Assembly (NCBI GenBank): GCA_965262305.1
Contig: CBDHEY010000004.1
Span: forward strand, 1,054,001 to 1,118,000
Reading direction: 5' to 3'
From: CBDHEY01 sp965262305
Lineage (GTDB): Bacteria; Pseudomonadota; Gammaproteobacteria; Pseudomonadales; Cellvibrionaceae
Length of the DNA: 64,000 bases
A program made the translations under genes and the position numbers. Below are positions 43,859 to 52,658 of this stretch, in pieces. The notes under the pieces were generated by a model that did no database searches, was not told where the DNA came from, and saw only the letters and a list, made by a program, of their open reading frames with translations. The first letter of the stretch is position 1. Each line of letters opens with the position of its first letter.

Positions 43859-46180
43859 ATGAAATTTACTCCCCGGTCGCTAAAATATCAAAATTGGATC
43901 AATGCAAAGCATACGATTCGATCTTCACCTTTAATTTTATCTCTATTTATTCTCGTTGGTTGTGGCGGGGACGGATCAGGGCTTGATGCCAATGGTCAAC
44001 CTTTATCAAATGACAACGTCGTGTCAGAAAATGACCCTTTTGCTCCGGTTCAGGCTATTTTTAATTCTCGTTGTGTTGAATGTCATAACAGCGTTAACAC
44101 ATCGGGCGGGCTTAACTTAGAACCGAGTGTGAGTTTTGATAACTTGGTAAATATAGCCAGCTCCCAACAACCTGATCTAAATCGCATCGAACCAAATAAT
44201 GCAAATAATAGCTACCTAGTTAGAAAAGTTCGTGGAAGCCAAGATGGGGCTATTATTAGCGGTGGACAGATGCCTCTAGGTGGACCCCCTCTGACCGCCG
44301 GACAAATTGCCTCTATTGAAAGTTGGGTTAATGACGGAGCATTACCATCTATTCCTATTGCCGCTCAGGCTGAATTTATTGCCGAGTTAAGTGATATGGC
44401 CAATTATATGTCTTGGGATGAGGTGGACTATTCCATAGGGAATACGAATGAATTTCTAGCAGGTATTCATCAAGGGAATGATGATACTTTCTCGCGACGT
44501 GTATTCAGCAATCCATTAGCGAGTAATTTAGGAGCAGATGGTGAGTACCCTAATGGTGCTATTTTGGTTAAAGAAGTCAAAACCATCAGTAGCGGTAATG
44601 ATGAGTTCGCAGCGGATGGCGGGTTGCTAGCCATGGTCAAGCGTGGCGGAGATTTTAATACTGAAAATAATGGCTGGGAGTGGTTTGCCTTGTCATCCGA
44701 TATGAGTGAAATTTTAGCTCGCGGCGCAAACGTGATGGAAAATGGTTGTAACTCTTGCCATGCTGCGGCGGAGTTTCAAGAAGGTGGTGCAGATTATGTC
44801 TTTTTGCATCCCTCCGAAAAAATTGCAGAAGCCGTCGATTTTTCAGGTTATCAAGACTGGGCTGTAATTGATGATCGAACTGACCGCAATGTGCTTTTAG
44901 GTCAGGCTCATGGCGTTACTATTGATGGTTCAATACGTCGTGTGTACCAAAAACAATTTTATGCAAATCCAATATCTGAATACCCAATAGGTACCATTCT
45001 CGTTAAAGATGTGATCGTTGATGGTGAAATAATAGAAACCACTGGAATGGTGAAACGTGGTGGTAATTTTGCAAATTCAGGTGGTGATTGGGAGTGGTTT
45101 GTTCTTGAATCTGTTACTGGCGAAATTGCTCTTGACGATAGCGGTGACGCCCGACGTGGTGCATTGTTAAACAACGGTGGTTGTGTTGGCTGCCACACAG
45201 GTGCTTCTAGAACTACTGGCGAAGGTATTGATTTTGTATTTAAGCACCCTGGTGCGCCAGTTAACAATAACAGTGAGTTTTTTGCTGAGCTAGCTGATTT
45301 CGAAGAGTATTTATCTTGGGATGAGGTCGATTATTCTATCGGTGATACTAATGAATTCCTCCTTGGTATTCACCAGGGTAACGACGATACCTTCTCTCGT
45401 CGTGTATTTAGCAATCCAACCGCTATGTTGGCCGATGGAGGTGTTTATCCGAATGGTTCTATTCTGGTCAAAGAAGTGAAAACTATTAGCAGTGGTACCG
45501 ATGAGTTTGCTCAAGCGGGTGGATTACTTGCTATGGTTAAGCGCGGTGGCTCTTTTAATCCTGATAACAATGGGTGGGAGTGGTTTGTATTCGCCACCGA
45601 TCTGAGCGCTATCGTGGATCGCGGCGTAGGTGTAATGGAAAATGGTTGTAACAACTGTCATGCTTCTGCGGATCTTCAAGAAGGAGGAGGTGATTATGTA
45701 TTCTTGCATCCTTCGGAAAAAGTTGCCGAAGCAGCTGATTTTGCAAATTTCCGCGATTGGACTCTTGTTGATGAACGTGATGATCGCAACCCTCTTCTCG
45801 GCCAGGCTCACCAGATTAGTGTAGAGGGTTCCGTACGTCGTGTTTATCAAAAACAACTCTTCGCTAATCCCAACCCTGAATATCCTATCGGTACCATACT
45901 AGTCAAGGAAATCACGAGTGGTGATGAAGTGCTCGAAGTGACAGCAATGGTGAAGCGCGGGGGCAACATAAGTAATCAAGGCGGTGATTGGGAATGGTTT
46001 TTTATTGATGATTCAACTGGCGAAATTGCCTTGGATGATAATGGCGAGCCAAGGCGTGGGCCGAACTTAAACAATGGTGGATGTGTAGGTTGTCACTCAG
46101 TAGCGGATTCGCAACCGGATGAAGGAATAGATTTTGTCTTTAAACATCCAAACGCACCAGTAAATACTGATGATAACTAA
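43859..46180 (+). CDS. five-haem lipoprotein with four tandem cytochrome P460-like domains
   Basis: A 773-aa lipoprotein (LFILVGC, Cys35). Residues about 60-165 form a monohaem cytochrome c domain with CVECH at 72-76. Then four cytochrome P460-like domains follow in an A-B-A-B order. CxxCH lies late in each: CNSCH 297, CVGCH 442, CNNCH 597, CVGCH 742, so the A-B pair repeats with a period of exactly 300 residues. Each domain has a YPNG/YPIGTILVKE strand, a MVKRGG turn and a (G)WEWF strand. P460 proteins oxidise hydroxylamine or similar nitrogen compounds or bind NO; many homologues are uncharacterised. ATG 43859 has AGGA 8 bases upstream. It is co-directional with the haem porin 66-90 bases downstream. 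Confidence 0.85.
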   Translation: MKFTPRSLKYQNWINAKHTIRSSPLILSLFILVGCGGDGSGLDANGQPLSNDNVVSENDPFAPVQAIFNSRCVECHNSVNTSGGLNLEPSVSFDNLVNIASSQQPDLNRIEPNNANNSYLVRKVRGSQDGAIISGGQMPLGGPPLTAGQIASIESWVNDGALPSIPIAAQAEFIAELSDMANYMSWDEVDYSIGNTNEFLAGIHQGNDDTFSRRVFSNPLASNLGADGEYPNGAILVKEVKTISSGNDEFAADGGLLAMVKRGGDFNTENNGWEWFALSSDMSEILARGANVMENGCNSCHAAAEFQEGGADYVFLHPSEKIAEAVDFSGYQDWAVIDDRTDRNVLLGQAHGVTIDGSIRRVYQKQFYANPISEYPIGTILVKDVIVDGEIIETTGMVKRGGNFANSGGDWEWFVLESVTGEIALDDSGDARRGALLNNGGCVGCHTGASRTTGEGIDFVFKHPGAPVNNNSEFFAELADFEEYLSWDEVDYSIGDTNEFLLGIHQGNDDTFSRRVFSNPTAMLADGGVYPNGSILVKEVKTISSGTDEFAQAGGLLAMVKRGGSFNPDNNGWEWFVFATDLSAIVDRGVGVMENGCNNCHASADLQEGGGDYVFLHPSEKVAEAADFANFRDWTLVDERDDRNPLLGQAHQISVEGSVRRVYQKQLFANPNPEYPIGTILVKEITSGDEVLEVTAMVKRGGNISNQGGDWEWFFIDDSTGEIALDDNGEPRRGPNLNNGGCVGCHSVADSQPDEGIDFVFKHPNAPVNTDDN
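44371..46160 (+). repeat. in-gene tandem duplication, 900-bp period
   Basis: 44371-45264 and 45274-46160 encode the same two-domain block (compare NYMSWDEVDYSIGNTNEFLA with EYLSWDEVDYSIGDTNEFLL). Nucleotide divergence is clear, so the duplication is old. Confidence 0.85.
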
Positions 46181-46270
46181 TAATTTTTATTAACCTAATT
46201 ACCATTAATTATGAAATAGAGTCCATATTAATTTCCTTAGGCGAATATGGATTCTATGAGGAACCATTCT

Positions 46271-47437
46271 ATGAAGAATACAGATAAATTTTCCAAATTA
46301 AATAGCTTTATCAAGGCACCTATTGCAGGTATAGGTGCGCTAATTATTATTTTGTGTGCGTCGGTTTTTATGTCCGCAAAAGTTGTGGCTGAACCCTATC
46401 TCGCAGTCCGTTATGGCGTTAAGTGTTCTGCCTGTCATACCAATATTACCGGTGGAGGAAAACGTTCTGCTGCGGGAAACGCTTACGCTTTAGGATTAAC
46501 CAGTAACCCTAGTAGTACCAAATTTTCACCGCAACTCAATGAAGCAATATCGACCGGAGGAAACTTTCGTGTTGATTGGACCGATAGCACTTTCGACGAA
46601 GCAGATTTGGAAGAAGGTGATAATAGTGAACCTTTAGATGTGGAAGATACCAACGCATTTAACGTGAGTAACGGTACGATTTATTTGGAGTATAAGTTAG
46701 ATGACAGTTTATCTTTTTATGTGGATCAGCAAGTCGCTCCTGAAGGTGGTAGAACTCGAGAAGCTTTGCTGATCTATAAAGGTATTTTTGGTGGCTCAAG
46801 CTATTTGAAAGCCGGGCGCTTTTTCTTACCGTATGGTTGGCGTTTGCAAGATGATGATGCATTTATTCGCCAAACTACCGGGTTTAATTTCGACAACTCT
46901 GATAACGGTATTGAGATAGGTTGGGAGCCAGGCGCCTGGTCTTTTTCGGCTTCTGTCACTAACGGTACGCAGGGTGGCAACGAGAACAACAGGGAAAAAC
47001 AAGTGTCGCTGTTGGGGCAATATGTTCATCCAGTATTTAGAGTGGGTGCTTCTTTGAGTACTAATGAAGCTCCGGGTGATGTTGCTACGACTTCAAGTAA
47101 TGTTTTTGGTGGTTTAAAACTGGGTAAATTCGCATTTTTGGGCGAGGTTGATTTAATTGATACTGAGGTAGGAGATGCCGAGACCACACAATTTATTACG
47201 TTTTTATCGGCTAACTATTTAGTTCAACCGGACTTAAACGTGAAGTTGAGCTGGGATTTTCATGATCCCAACGATGATGTTGATGAAGATGAGCGATCTC
47301 GTATCAGCCTGTTGGGTGAGAAATTTGTAAGTCAGTTTTTTCAAGTACGTTTTGGTGTGAGGATACTCGACGGTATTCCTCAGAATCCATTTGACAACCA
47401 AGAGCAGGTATTTACCGAGCTGCACGTGTTTTATTAA
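46271..47437 (+). CDS. outer-membrane beta-barrel with N-terminal haem c motif
   Basis: ATG 46271 is chosen over 46247 and 46256 because GAGGAA sits 7 bases before it; this gives 388 aa. A signal peptide ends at about residue 40 (KVVA). Twelve residues into the mature protein is a haem c site, KCSACH (52-56), followed by NITGGGKRSAAGNAYA. The remainder is rich in alternating amphipathic strands and ends in an aromatic residue (ELHVFY), as outer-membrane barrels do. A haem at the mouth of a barrel recalls porin-cytochrome electron conduits, though this is one polypeptide. It probably works with the P460 lipoprotein upstream. Strong terminator downstream. Confidence 0.8.
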   Translation: MKNTDKFSKLNSFIKAPIAGIGALIIILCASVFMSAKVVAEPYLAVRYGVKCSACHTNITGGGKRSAAGNAYALGLTSNPSSTKFSPQLNEAISTGGNFRVDWTDSTFDEADLEEGDNSEPLDVEDTNAFNVSNGTIYLEYKLDDSLSFYVDQQVAPEGGRTREALLIYKGIFGGSSYLKAGRFFLPYGWRLQDDDAFIRQTTGFNFDNSDNGIEIGWEPGAWSFSASVTNGTQGGNENNREKQVSLLGQYVHPVFRVGASLSTNEAPGDVATTSSNVFGGLKLGKFAFLGEVDLIDTEVGDAETTQFITFLSANYLVQPDLNVKLSWDFHDPNDDVDEDERSRISLLGEKFVSQFFQVRFGVRILDGIPQNPFDNQEQVFTELHVFY

Positions 47438-47444
47438 TTCTAAT

Positions 47445-47497
47445 TACACGAGAATTTGTTTAAGTTAAGGTAAACAGATTCTCGTGTAGATTTTTCT
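47445..47497 (+). terminator. strong intrinsic terminator after the haem-porin gene
   Basis: An 18-bp stem, TACACGAGAATTTGTTTA with TAAACAGATTCTCGTGTA (one T-G pair), an 8-base loop, and GATTTTTCTC after it. It closes the P460-porin transcript. Confidence 0.92.
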
Positions 47498-47549
47498 CAG
47501 TTGGATTTAAGGTATTTCTGATTTGAATCTAGTTGAGTTTATTTTCTTG

Positions 47550-49214
47550 TTAGTTTTTTAATGGTTTGTACTTCATTCTTTTTGGCGCTGCGTTATCACC
47601 TTTTCTTGATATAAAGTCTTCGTGGTATTCTGTGTAGTTGCCTTCGAAGAAAACCACCTCACTTTCACCTTCGTACGCTAAAATGTGTGTGGCGACACGA
47701 TCTAAAAACCAGCGATCATGGGAGATGATTAAAGCTGAACCAGGAAAAGTTTGGATCGCGTCTTCTAGAGCTCTTAGGGTTTCAACATCAAGGTCATTAG
47801 ACGGTTCATCCAGTAATAAAACATTCGCGCCTTGCTTTAATGTGTTCGCTAAATGCAGTCTTCCCCGCTCTCCTCCAGAGAGATCGCCAACACGTTTTTG
47901 CTGATCGGTTCCTTTAAAGTTAAATCGGCCAACATAGTTTCTAGACCCAACTTCATAGTTACCGATTTTAAGTACATCTAAACCATCGGATATGGCTTCC
48001 CAAACTGATTTGTCATCATCAAGGTTTTCGCGACCTTGTTCAACGTAGGCAACTTTAACTGTTTCACCAACCTCTATTTCTCCAGAGTCCGGTTTTTCTT
48101 TCCCCTCGATCATGCGAAATAGCGTCGATTTACCGGCGCCATTTCCACCGACAATTCCGACTATTGCGCCCTTAGGTATTGAAAAACTAAGATTGCTAAT
48201 TAGGCATCGATCACCAAAACCCTTGGTTACATTGTTGAACTCAATAACCTTATCTCCCAGCCGCTCACCAGGTGGAATATAGATCTCGTTGGTTTCGTTA
48301 CGAGTTTGAAATTCTTGAGATTGCATTTCTTCGAATCTTGCAAGTCGGGCTTTATTCTTTGCTTGGCGGCCTTTCGGGTTCTGCCTGACCCATTCAAGTT
48401 CGGCTTTAATTGCTTTCTCTCGAGATGCTTCTGTTTTTGCTTCTTGCGCAAGGCGGGCTTCTTTTTGTTCTAGCCAAGTGGAATAGTTTCCTTCATATGG
48501 AATGCCATGTCCCCGGTCCAGTTCTAAAATCCAACCGGCGGCATTGTCTAAAAAGTAACGATCATGCGTGATGGCAACAACAGTTCCTGAAAAGTTTACG
48601 AGAAATTGCTCTAGCCAAAAAACCGATTCTGCGTCTAGATGGTTAGTCGGCTCATCAAGTAATAGCATATCTGGGCGAGACAAAAGTAAGCGGCAAAGTG
48701 CGACTCGGCGAAGTTCTCCTCCAGATAGATTTTCAACGTTTGCATCCCAAGCGGGCAATCGCAAAGCATCTGCGGCAACTTCTAAAGTATGATCCAAATT
48801 ATGTGCATCCCAAGCTTGAATAATATCTTCATACTTGGCTTGTTGCTTTGCGAGTTGATCGAAATCGGCGTCAGGTTCTGCATAGGCGGCGTAGACTTCT
48901 TCTAACCCTTTAAGTGCATCTACTGCTTCTTGCACCCCTTCTTCGACATTTCCACGAACGTCTTTATCTGGATTTAGTTGCGGTTCTTGAGGCAGATATC
49001 CTACTTTTATGTCTGGCATTGGGCGTGCTTCACCCGATATGTCAGTATCCAACCCTGCCATAATTTTTAAAAGCGTAGATTTGCCAGATCCGTTTAAGCC
49101 GAGGACGCCGATTTTTGCGCCAGGGAAAAATGATAGGGATATGTCTTTGAGAATTTCACGCTTAGGTGGAACAATTTTACCTACGCGGTTCATTGTATAG
49201 ACGTATTGCGCCAT
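47550..49214 (-). CDS. ettA: energy-dependent translational throttle protein EttA (ABC-F)
   Basis: A 554-aa ABC-F protein with two ATPase domains and no membrane segment. Walker A GLNGSGKST and GGNGAGKST, signatures LSGGELRRVAL and LSGGERGRLHL, and Walker B MLLLDEPTNHLD and VLLLDEPSNDLD. The N-terminal MAQYVYTMNRVGKIVPPKRE and the arm region fit EttA, which binds the ribosomal E site and gates translation according to ATP/ADP. Single gene; length standard. Confidence 0.95.
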   Translation of the reverse strand: MAQYVYTMNRVGKIVPPKREILKDISLSFFPGAKIGVLGLNGSGKSTLLKIMAGLDTDISGEARPMPDIKVGYLPQEPQLNPDKDVRGNVEEGVQEAVDALKGLEEVYAAYAEPDADFDQLAKQQAKYEDIIQAWDAHNLDHTLEVAADALRLPAWDANVENLSGGELRRVALCRLLLSRPDMLLLDEPTNHLDAESVFWLEQFLVNFSGTVVAITHDRYFLDNAAGWILELDRGHGIPYEGNYSTWLEQKEARLAQEAKTEASREKAIKAELEWVRQNPKGRQAKNKARLARFEEMQSQEFQTRNETNEIYIPPGERLGDKVIEFNNVTKGFGDRCLISNLSFSIPKGAIVGIVGGNGAGKSTLFRMIEGKEKPDSGEIEVGETVKVAYVEQGRENLDDDKSVWEAISDGLDVLKIGNYEVGSRNYVGRFNFKGTDQQKRVGDLSGGERGRLHLANTLKQGANVLLLDEPSNDLDVETLRALEDAIQTFPGSALIISHDRWFLDRVATHILAYEGESEVVFFEGNYTEYHEDFISRKGDNAAPKRMKYKPLKN

Positions 49215-49377
49215 CGAATTTTTGCCTCGAGGAGAAAGTTATTGAAGGCGGCAGGGTAACCATTCACCTCAGATAATTCAATCGCTAAACGATGAGTAAA
49301 ACGCACTTAGAATGTTTCTGATTGCTTTTTAAGCGAATTATCAGTGAGAGTTTATAAATAATTATATTAGCGTAGCG

Positions 49378-50901
49378 TCAGGTTTTGAATTTACTCAGCA
49401 GTTCGCCTTGTTCGTTGATCAAGCTAGTTAACACTTCACTTGCATGGTAGGTTTCTTTTGCGTCTCCGGCTACTTTTCCTACGACTTCGACAACATCATT
49501 TAGGTTTGACGTGACTTCGTTACACATTGCCGTTTGCTGTTCGGCGGCACTGGCTATTTGCCCTGTCATATCGCTAACGCCGACGATCGCATAAGAGATT
49601 TTCCCAACGATTTCTTGAGTCTCTTGTATTTTATTCACCGTTTGTTCGCCAGATTCGCGACCTATTCGCATGATTGAAACCGCTTTGCTAGACGCCGTTT
49701 GAAGTTTTTCTATCATGTCCTGGATTTCCTGCGTGCTATCCTGCGTCTTACTAGCTAAAGATCTGACTTCGTCTGCAACAACTGCAAAACCGCGACCTTG
49801 TTCGCCTGCCCTTGCAGCTTCGATCGCCGCATTAAGTGCAAGCAGGTTTGTTTGCTCGGCGATGCCTCGTATCACGTCGAGCACCGACACAATATTCGAT
49901 ACATCGCCTTCCAATGCATTAATTACCTCTGCTCCTTGTGCAATATCTTGGGCGAGGGTTTGAATTGTCCTGGTCATTTTTTTGAGTTCTTCGTCAGCAA
50001 ACTTAGCATTTTCAGTCACCTCTCTTGCATGGTTTGCCGCTTCGGTTGTGCCTTGAGCAACTTCCTTTGCCGCGTCAGCCATATGTCGCATAGATTCAGT
50101 CATATGGTTTATTTTCTTGTGTTGAAGTTCAGCGCCCATTTGGGTTTGCTTGGAAACCAGATTCACTTGCTGAATTGGGGAGTTCATTTGATAAGAATTG
50201 TTTACTACTCCTAAAATGATTTTTCTCAAACTATCAATAAATTCGTTGACCGAGCGGGTCAAGAGCCCTATCTCTCCTAAATTGTTCGGAGGCAAACGTT
50301 GCGTTAAATCGCCATCGCCTTTGTTAATATTGTTGAGGGCTTCGTTTACGCTATGAATAGGGTTGTTAACCAAGTATCTCAAAGTAAAAACAATGATGGT
50401 CACGAGAACCATAGATAAAATTATGGTTTCAATGATGAGTGTGTAGACCTGCCTTTCAAGTTGATCATAAACCATGGTTCGATCGATCAACAAAAGCGCT
50501 TCGCCGACCTTTACCTTTTTCCCTTCATCATCAAAGAAAATATCTTCTCGCTTGTTAACGTCTCCTAAAGCTTGGTAATCATCAACTAGTTCGATTTGGT
50601 GATTAGCATTTCTTCTGGCACCTATTACTGTTTTTTCCGAATCGATAACAAATATACCTAAAATATCGTCCGACTGAGCGAGTGATATAAGGAGATTTTG
50701 TAGTTGAGCCACTTCGTAATCCCACAAAAGCAGTGGGGCGTTAAGTTCAATCTGCTTCATTATGAGACGAGCTTTTGTTTCTTGTTGCTCGTAAAAATGA
50801 CTTCTTTCAGAAGAGTAGTGATAAACCCCACTTATTCCTAAAACCAAAACGATTGTAATGACTGAAACGATAGTAAATCTCAGCGAGATGGAGCTTGGCA
50901 T
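49378..50901 (-). CDS. methyl-accepting chemotaxis protein
   Basis: A 507-aa receptor. ATG 50901 is preferred to the longer frame from 50943 because AGAGGAA lies about 7 bases before it and the product then starts MPSSISLRFTIVSVITIV, a normal first helix. A periplasmic domain of about 135 residues, a second helix (about 160-182), a HAMP domain (NPIHSVNEALNNINKGDGDL) and the signalling tip EQTNLLALNAAIEAARAGEQ follow. It ends LLSKFKT without a CheR-binding pentapeptide. Similar in layout to the receptor at 16.3 kb. Ligand unknown. Confidence 0.93.
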   Translation of the reverse strand: MPSSISLRFTIVSVITIVLVLGISGVYHYSSERSHFYEQQETKARLIMKQIELNAPLLLWDYEVAQLQNLLISLAQSDDILGIFVIDSEKTVIGARRNANHQIELVDDYQALGDVNKREDIFFDDEGKKVKVGEALLLIDRTMVYDQLERQVYTLIIETIILSMVLVTIIVFTLRYLVNNPIHSVNEALNNINKGDGDLTQRLPPNNLGEIGLLTRSVNEFIDSLRKIILGVVNNSYQMNSPIQQVNLVSKQTQMGAELQHKKINHMTESMRHMADAAKEVAQGTTEAANHAREVTENAKFADEELKKMTRTIQTLAQDIAQGAEVINALEGDVSNIVSVLDVIRGIAEQTNLLALNAAIEAARAGEQGRGFAVVADEVRSLASKTQDSTQEIQDMIEKLQTASSKAVSIMRIGRESGEQTVNKIQETQEIVGKISYAIVGVSDMTGQIASAAEQQTAMCNEVTSNLNDVVEVVGKVAGDAKETYHASEVLTSLINEQGELLSKFKT

Positions 50902-51345
50902 TGAAATTCCTCTGTAAAATAAACTGCTTCTTGTATAGAACACCGCGACATCTTGTGAATGCTCGAACTTTTGCTCAGGTAATTCTGGTGGGTATTTTTT
51001 TCAAATACAGCATTTAAGTGTTCAGAATTACGGCTATTATCCAGTGAGCTAAGCTATCGTATTACTGGGCAAAGCATAGGTTCTTTAGTTCGGTAAGGAG
51101 TTCCGGTAATTGCATATAATCACAAGGCCGCCTAAAACTATTCCTCTTAAATAACTCTAGATCATTCCTTTGATATTGCACATAAAGCATTGAATTAGGT
51201 TTCGGGGCTTTAATTTTTGATTCCCGGCAATTCTTGCTGCATATTTAGCATCTTCTAGTGTAAAATTCGCGTCTTTTTCTGGCCAAATTGAGATTAGTTT
51301 TCGTACAAATCATAGGCTTCAAGAAATTTTAGTTAGAGGAAAGTT
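50902..51345. other. 444-bp divergent intergenic region upstream of glyA
   Basis: No ORF is supported. TAAAAT at 51261-51266 directly follows TG and could be a -10 for glyA, but no -35 is properly spaced. I see no riboswitch-like fold. Confidence 0.45.
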
Positions 51346-52608
51346 ATGTTTGATAAGAGTCAGTCCATTGCGTCATTTGATCCGGAAATCTGGGATTCTA
51401 TTCAAAAGGAAGGGGTTCGTCAGGAGGAGCATATCGAGCTCATCGCTTCAGAAAATTATACCAGCCCGCTGGTTATGGAAGCTCAAGGCAGTAAATTAAC
51501 GAACAAATATGCTGAGGGTTATCCAAGTAAACGATATTACGGTGGTTGTGAATATGTTGATATCGCAGAAGCATTAGCGGTTGAACGCGCAAAACAGCTC
51601 TTTTCAGCAGATTATGCGAACGTGCAGCCTCATTCTGGCTCTCAAGCTAACAATGCGGTTTATTCGGCATTGTGTGCCCCAGGTGACACTATTCTTGGCA
51701 TGAGCTTAGCGCATGGCGGACACCTCACTCACGGTGCCAGCGTAAACTTTTCGGGCAAAGTCTATAAAGCTGTGCAATATGGCATAAATCCAGAGACAGG
51801 AGAGGTTGATTACGAGGAGATTGCTGCACTTGCTCGTGAACATAAACCCAAAATGGTGGTTGCGGGCTTCTCTGCTTATAGCCAGGTATTAGATTGGCAA
51901 AAATTTCGTGATATAGCGGACGAAGTGGGAGCTTATCTCTTAGTTGATATGGCGCATGTCGCCGGGCTAGTTGCTGCAGGTGAATATCCTTCACCGGTAC
52001 AGATTGCGGACGTGACCACTTCAACAACTCATAAGACGTTGCGTGGCCCTAGAGGCGGTATTATTTTGGCGAAAGCGAATGAAGCGATTGAGAAAAAGCT
52101 TAATTCTGCGGTTTTCCCAGGTGGTCAAGGTGGTCCTTTAATGCATGTGATTGCAGCGAAAGCGATCGCGTTTAAAGAAGCGATGAGTGAAGATTATAAG
52201 GAATATCAAAAACAGGTTATCGTTAACGCTAAAACTATGGCGGATACTTTTATCTCTCGAGGAATAAAAATCGTCTCAGGCGGTACTGAAAACCATCTGA
52301 TGCTCGTTGATTTAATTGGTAAAGAATATACAGGTAAGGATGCGGACGCTGCGCTCGGCCAGGCAAATATTACCGTGAATAAAAATGCAGTTCCTAATGA
52401 CCCTCGTTCACCCTTTGTAACAAGTGGACTGCGCGTTGGCACTCCGGCGATTACTACAAGAGGGTTTAAGCAAGAGGAGTGTGTGACCTTAACAAATTGG
52501 ATGTGTGATGTTTTAGAGTCTCTTGAGAATGGAACTTCTGAACAGAAGATACCTGAAATTAAGGCACAAGTTTTGGAGCTTTGTAAGGCTTTTCCTGTCT
52601 ATCGGTAA
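51346..52608 (+). CDS. glyA: serine hydroxymethyltransferase
   Basis: A 420-aa PLP enzyme that interconverts serine and glycine with tetrahydrofolate, the main source of one-carbon units. Landmarks: ELIASENYTSP, TNKYAEGYPSKRYYGG, HSGSQANNAVY, and the cofactor lysine in TTSTTHKTLRGPRGG (about residue 229). GAGGAAAG precedes the ATG. The usual gammaproteobacterial order glyA-nrdR-rib is interrupted here by the two reverse-strand regulators and the sulfotransferase gene. A hairpin terminator follows. Confidence 0.97.
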   Translation: MFDKSQSIASFDPEIWDSIQKEGVRQEEHIELIASENYTSPLVMEAQGSKLTNKYAEGYPSKRYYGGCEYVDIAEALAVERAKQLFSADYANVQPHSGSQANNAVYSALCAPGDTILGMSLAHGGHLTHGASVNFSGKVYKAVQYGINPETGEVDYEEIAALAREHKPKMVVAGFSAYSQVLDWQKFRDIADEVGAYLLVDMAHVAGLVAAGEYPSPVQIADVTTSTTHKTLRGPRGGIILAKANEAIEKKLNSAVFPGGQGGPLMHVIAAKAIAFKEAMSEDYKEYQKQVIVNAKTMADTFISRGIKIVSGGTENHLMLVDLIGKEYTGKDADAALGQANITVNKNAVPNDPRSPFVTSGLRVGTPAITTRGFKQEECVTLTNWMCDVLESLENGTSEQKIPEIKAQVLELCKAFPVYR

Positions 52609-52617
52609 CATGGCTCT

Positions 52618-52658
52618 TGTAGAGAAGCTTTTGGACTGAAGTTTTTCTACATTTTATT
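52618..52658 (+). terminator. intrinsic terminator after glyA
   Basis: TGTAGAGAAGCTT pairs with AAGTTTTTCTACA over 13 bp (two G-T pairs), 8-base loop, then TTTTATT. It reaches into the 3' end of the convergent kinase gene. Confidence 0.82.

Noticed and set aside
43744..43986. 80-aa ORF ahead of the P460 gene
   Set aside because: It overlaps the signal sequence of the P460 lipoprotein in another frame and has no family resemblance.
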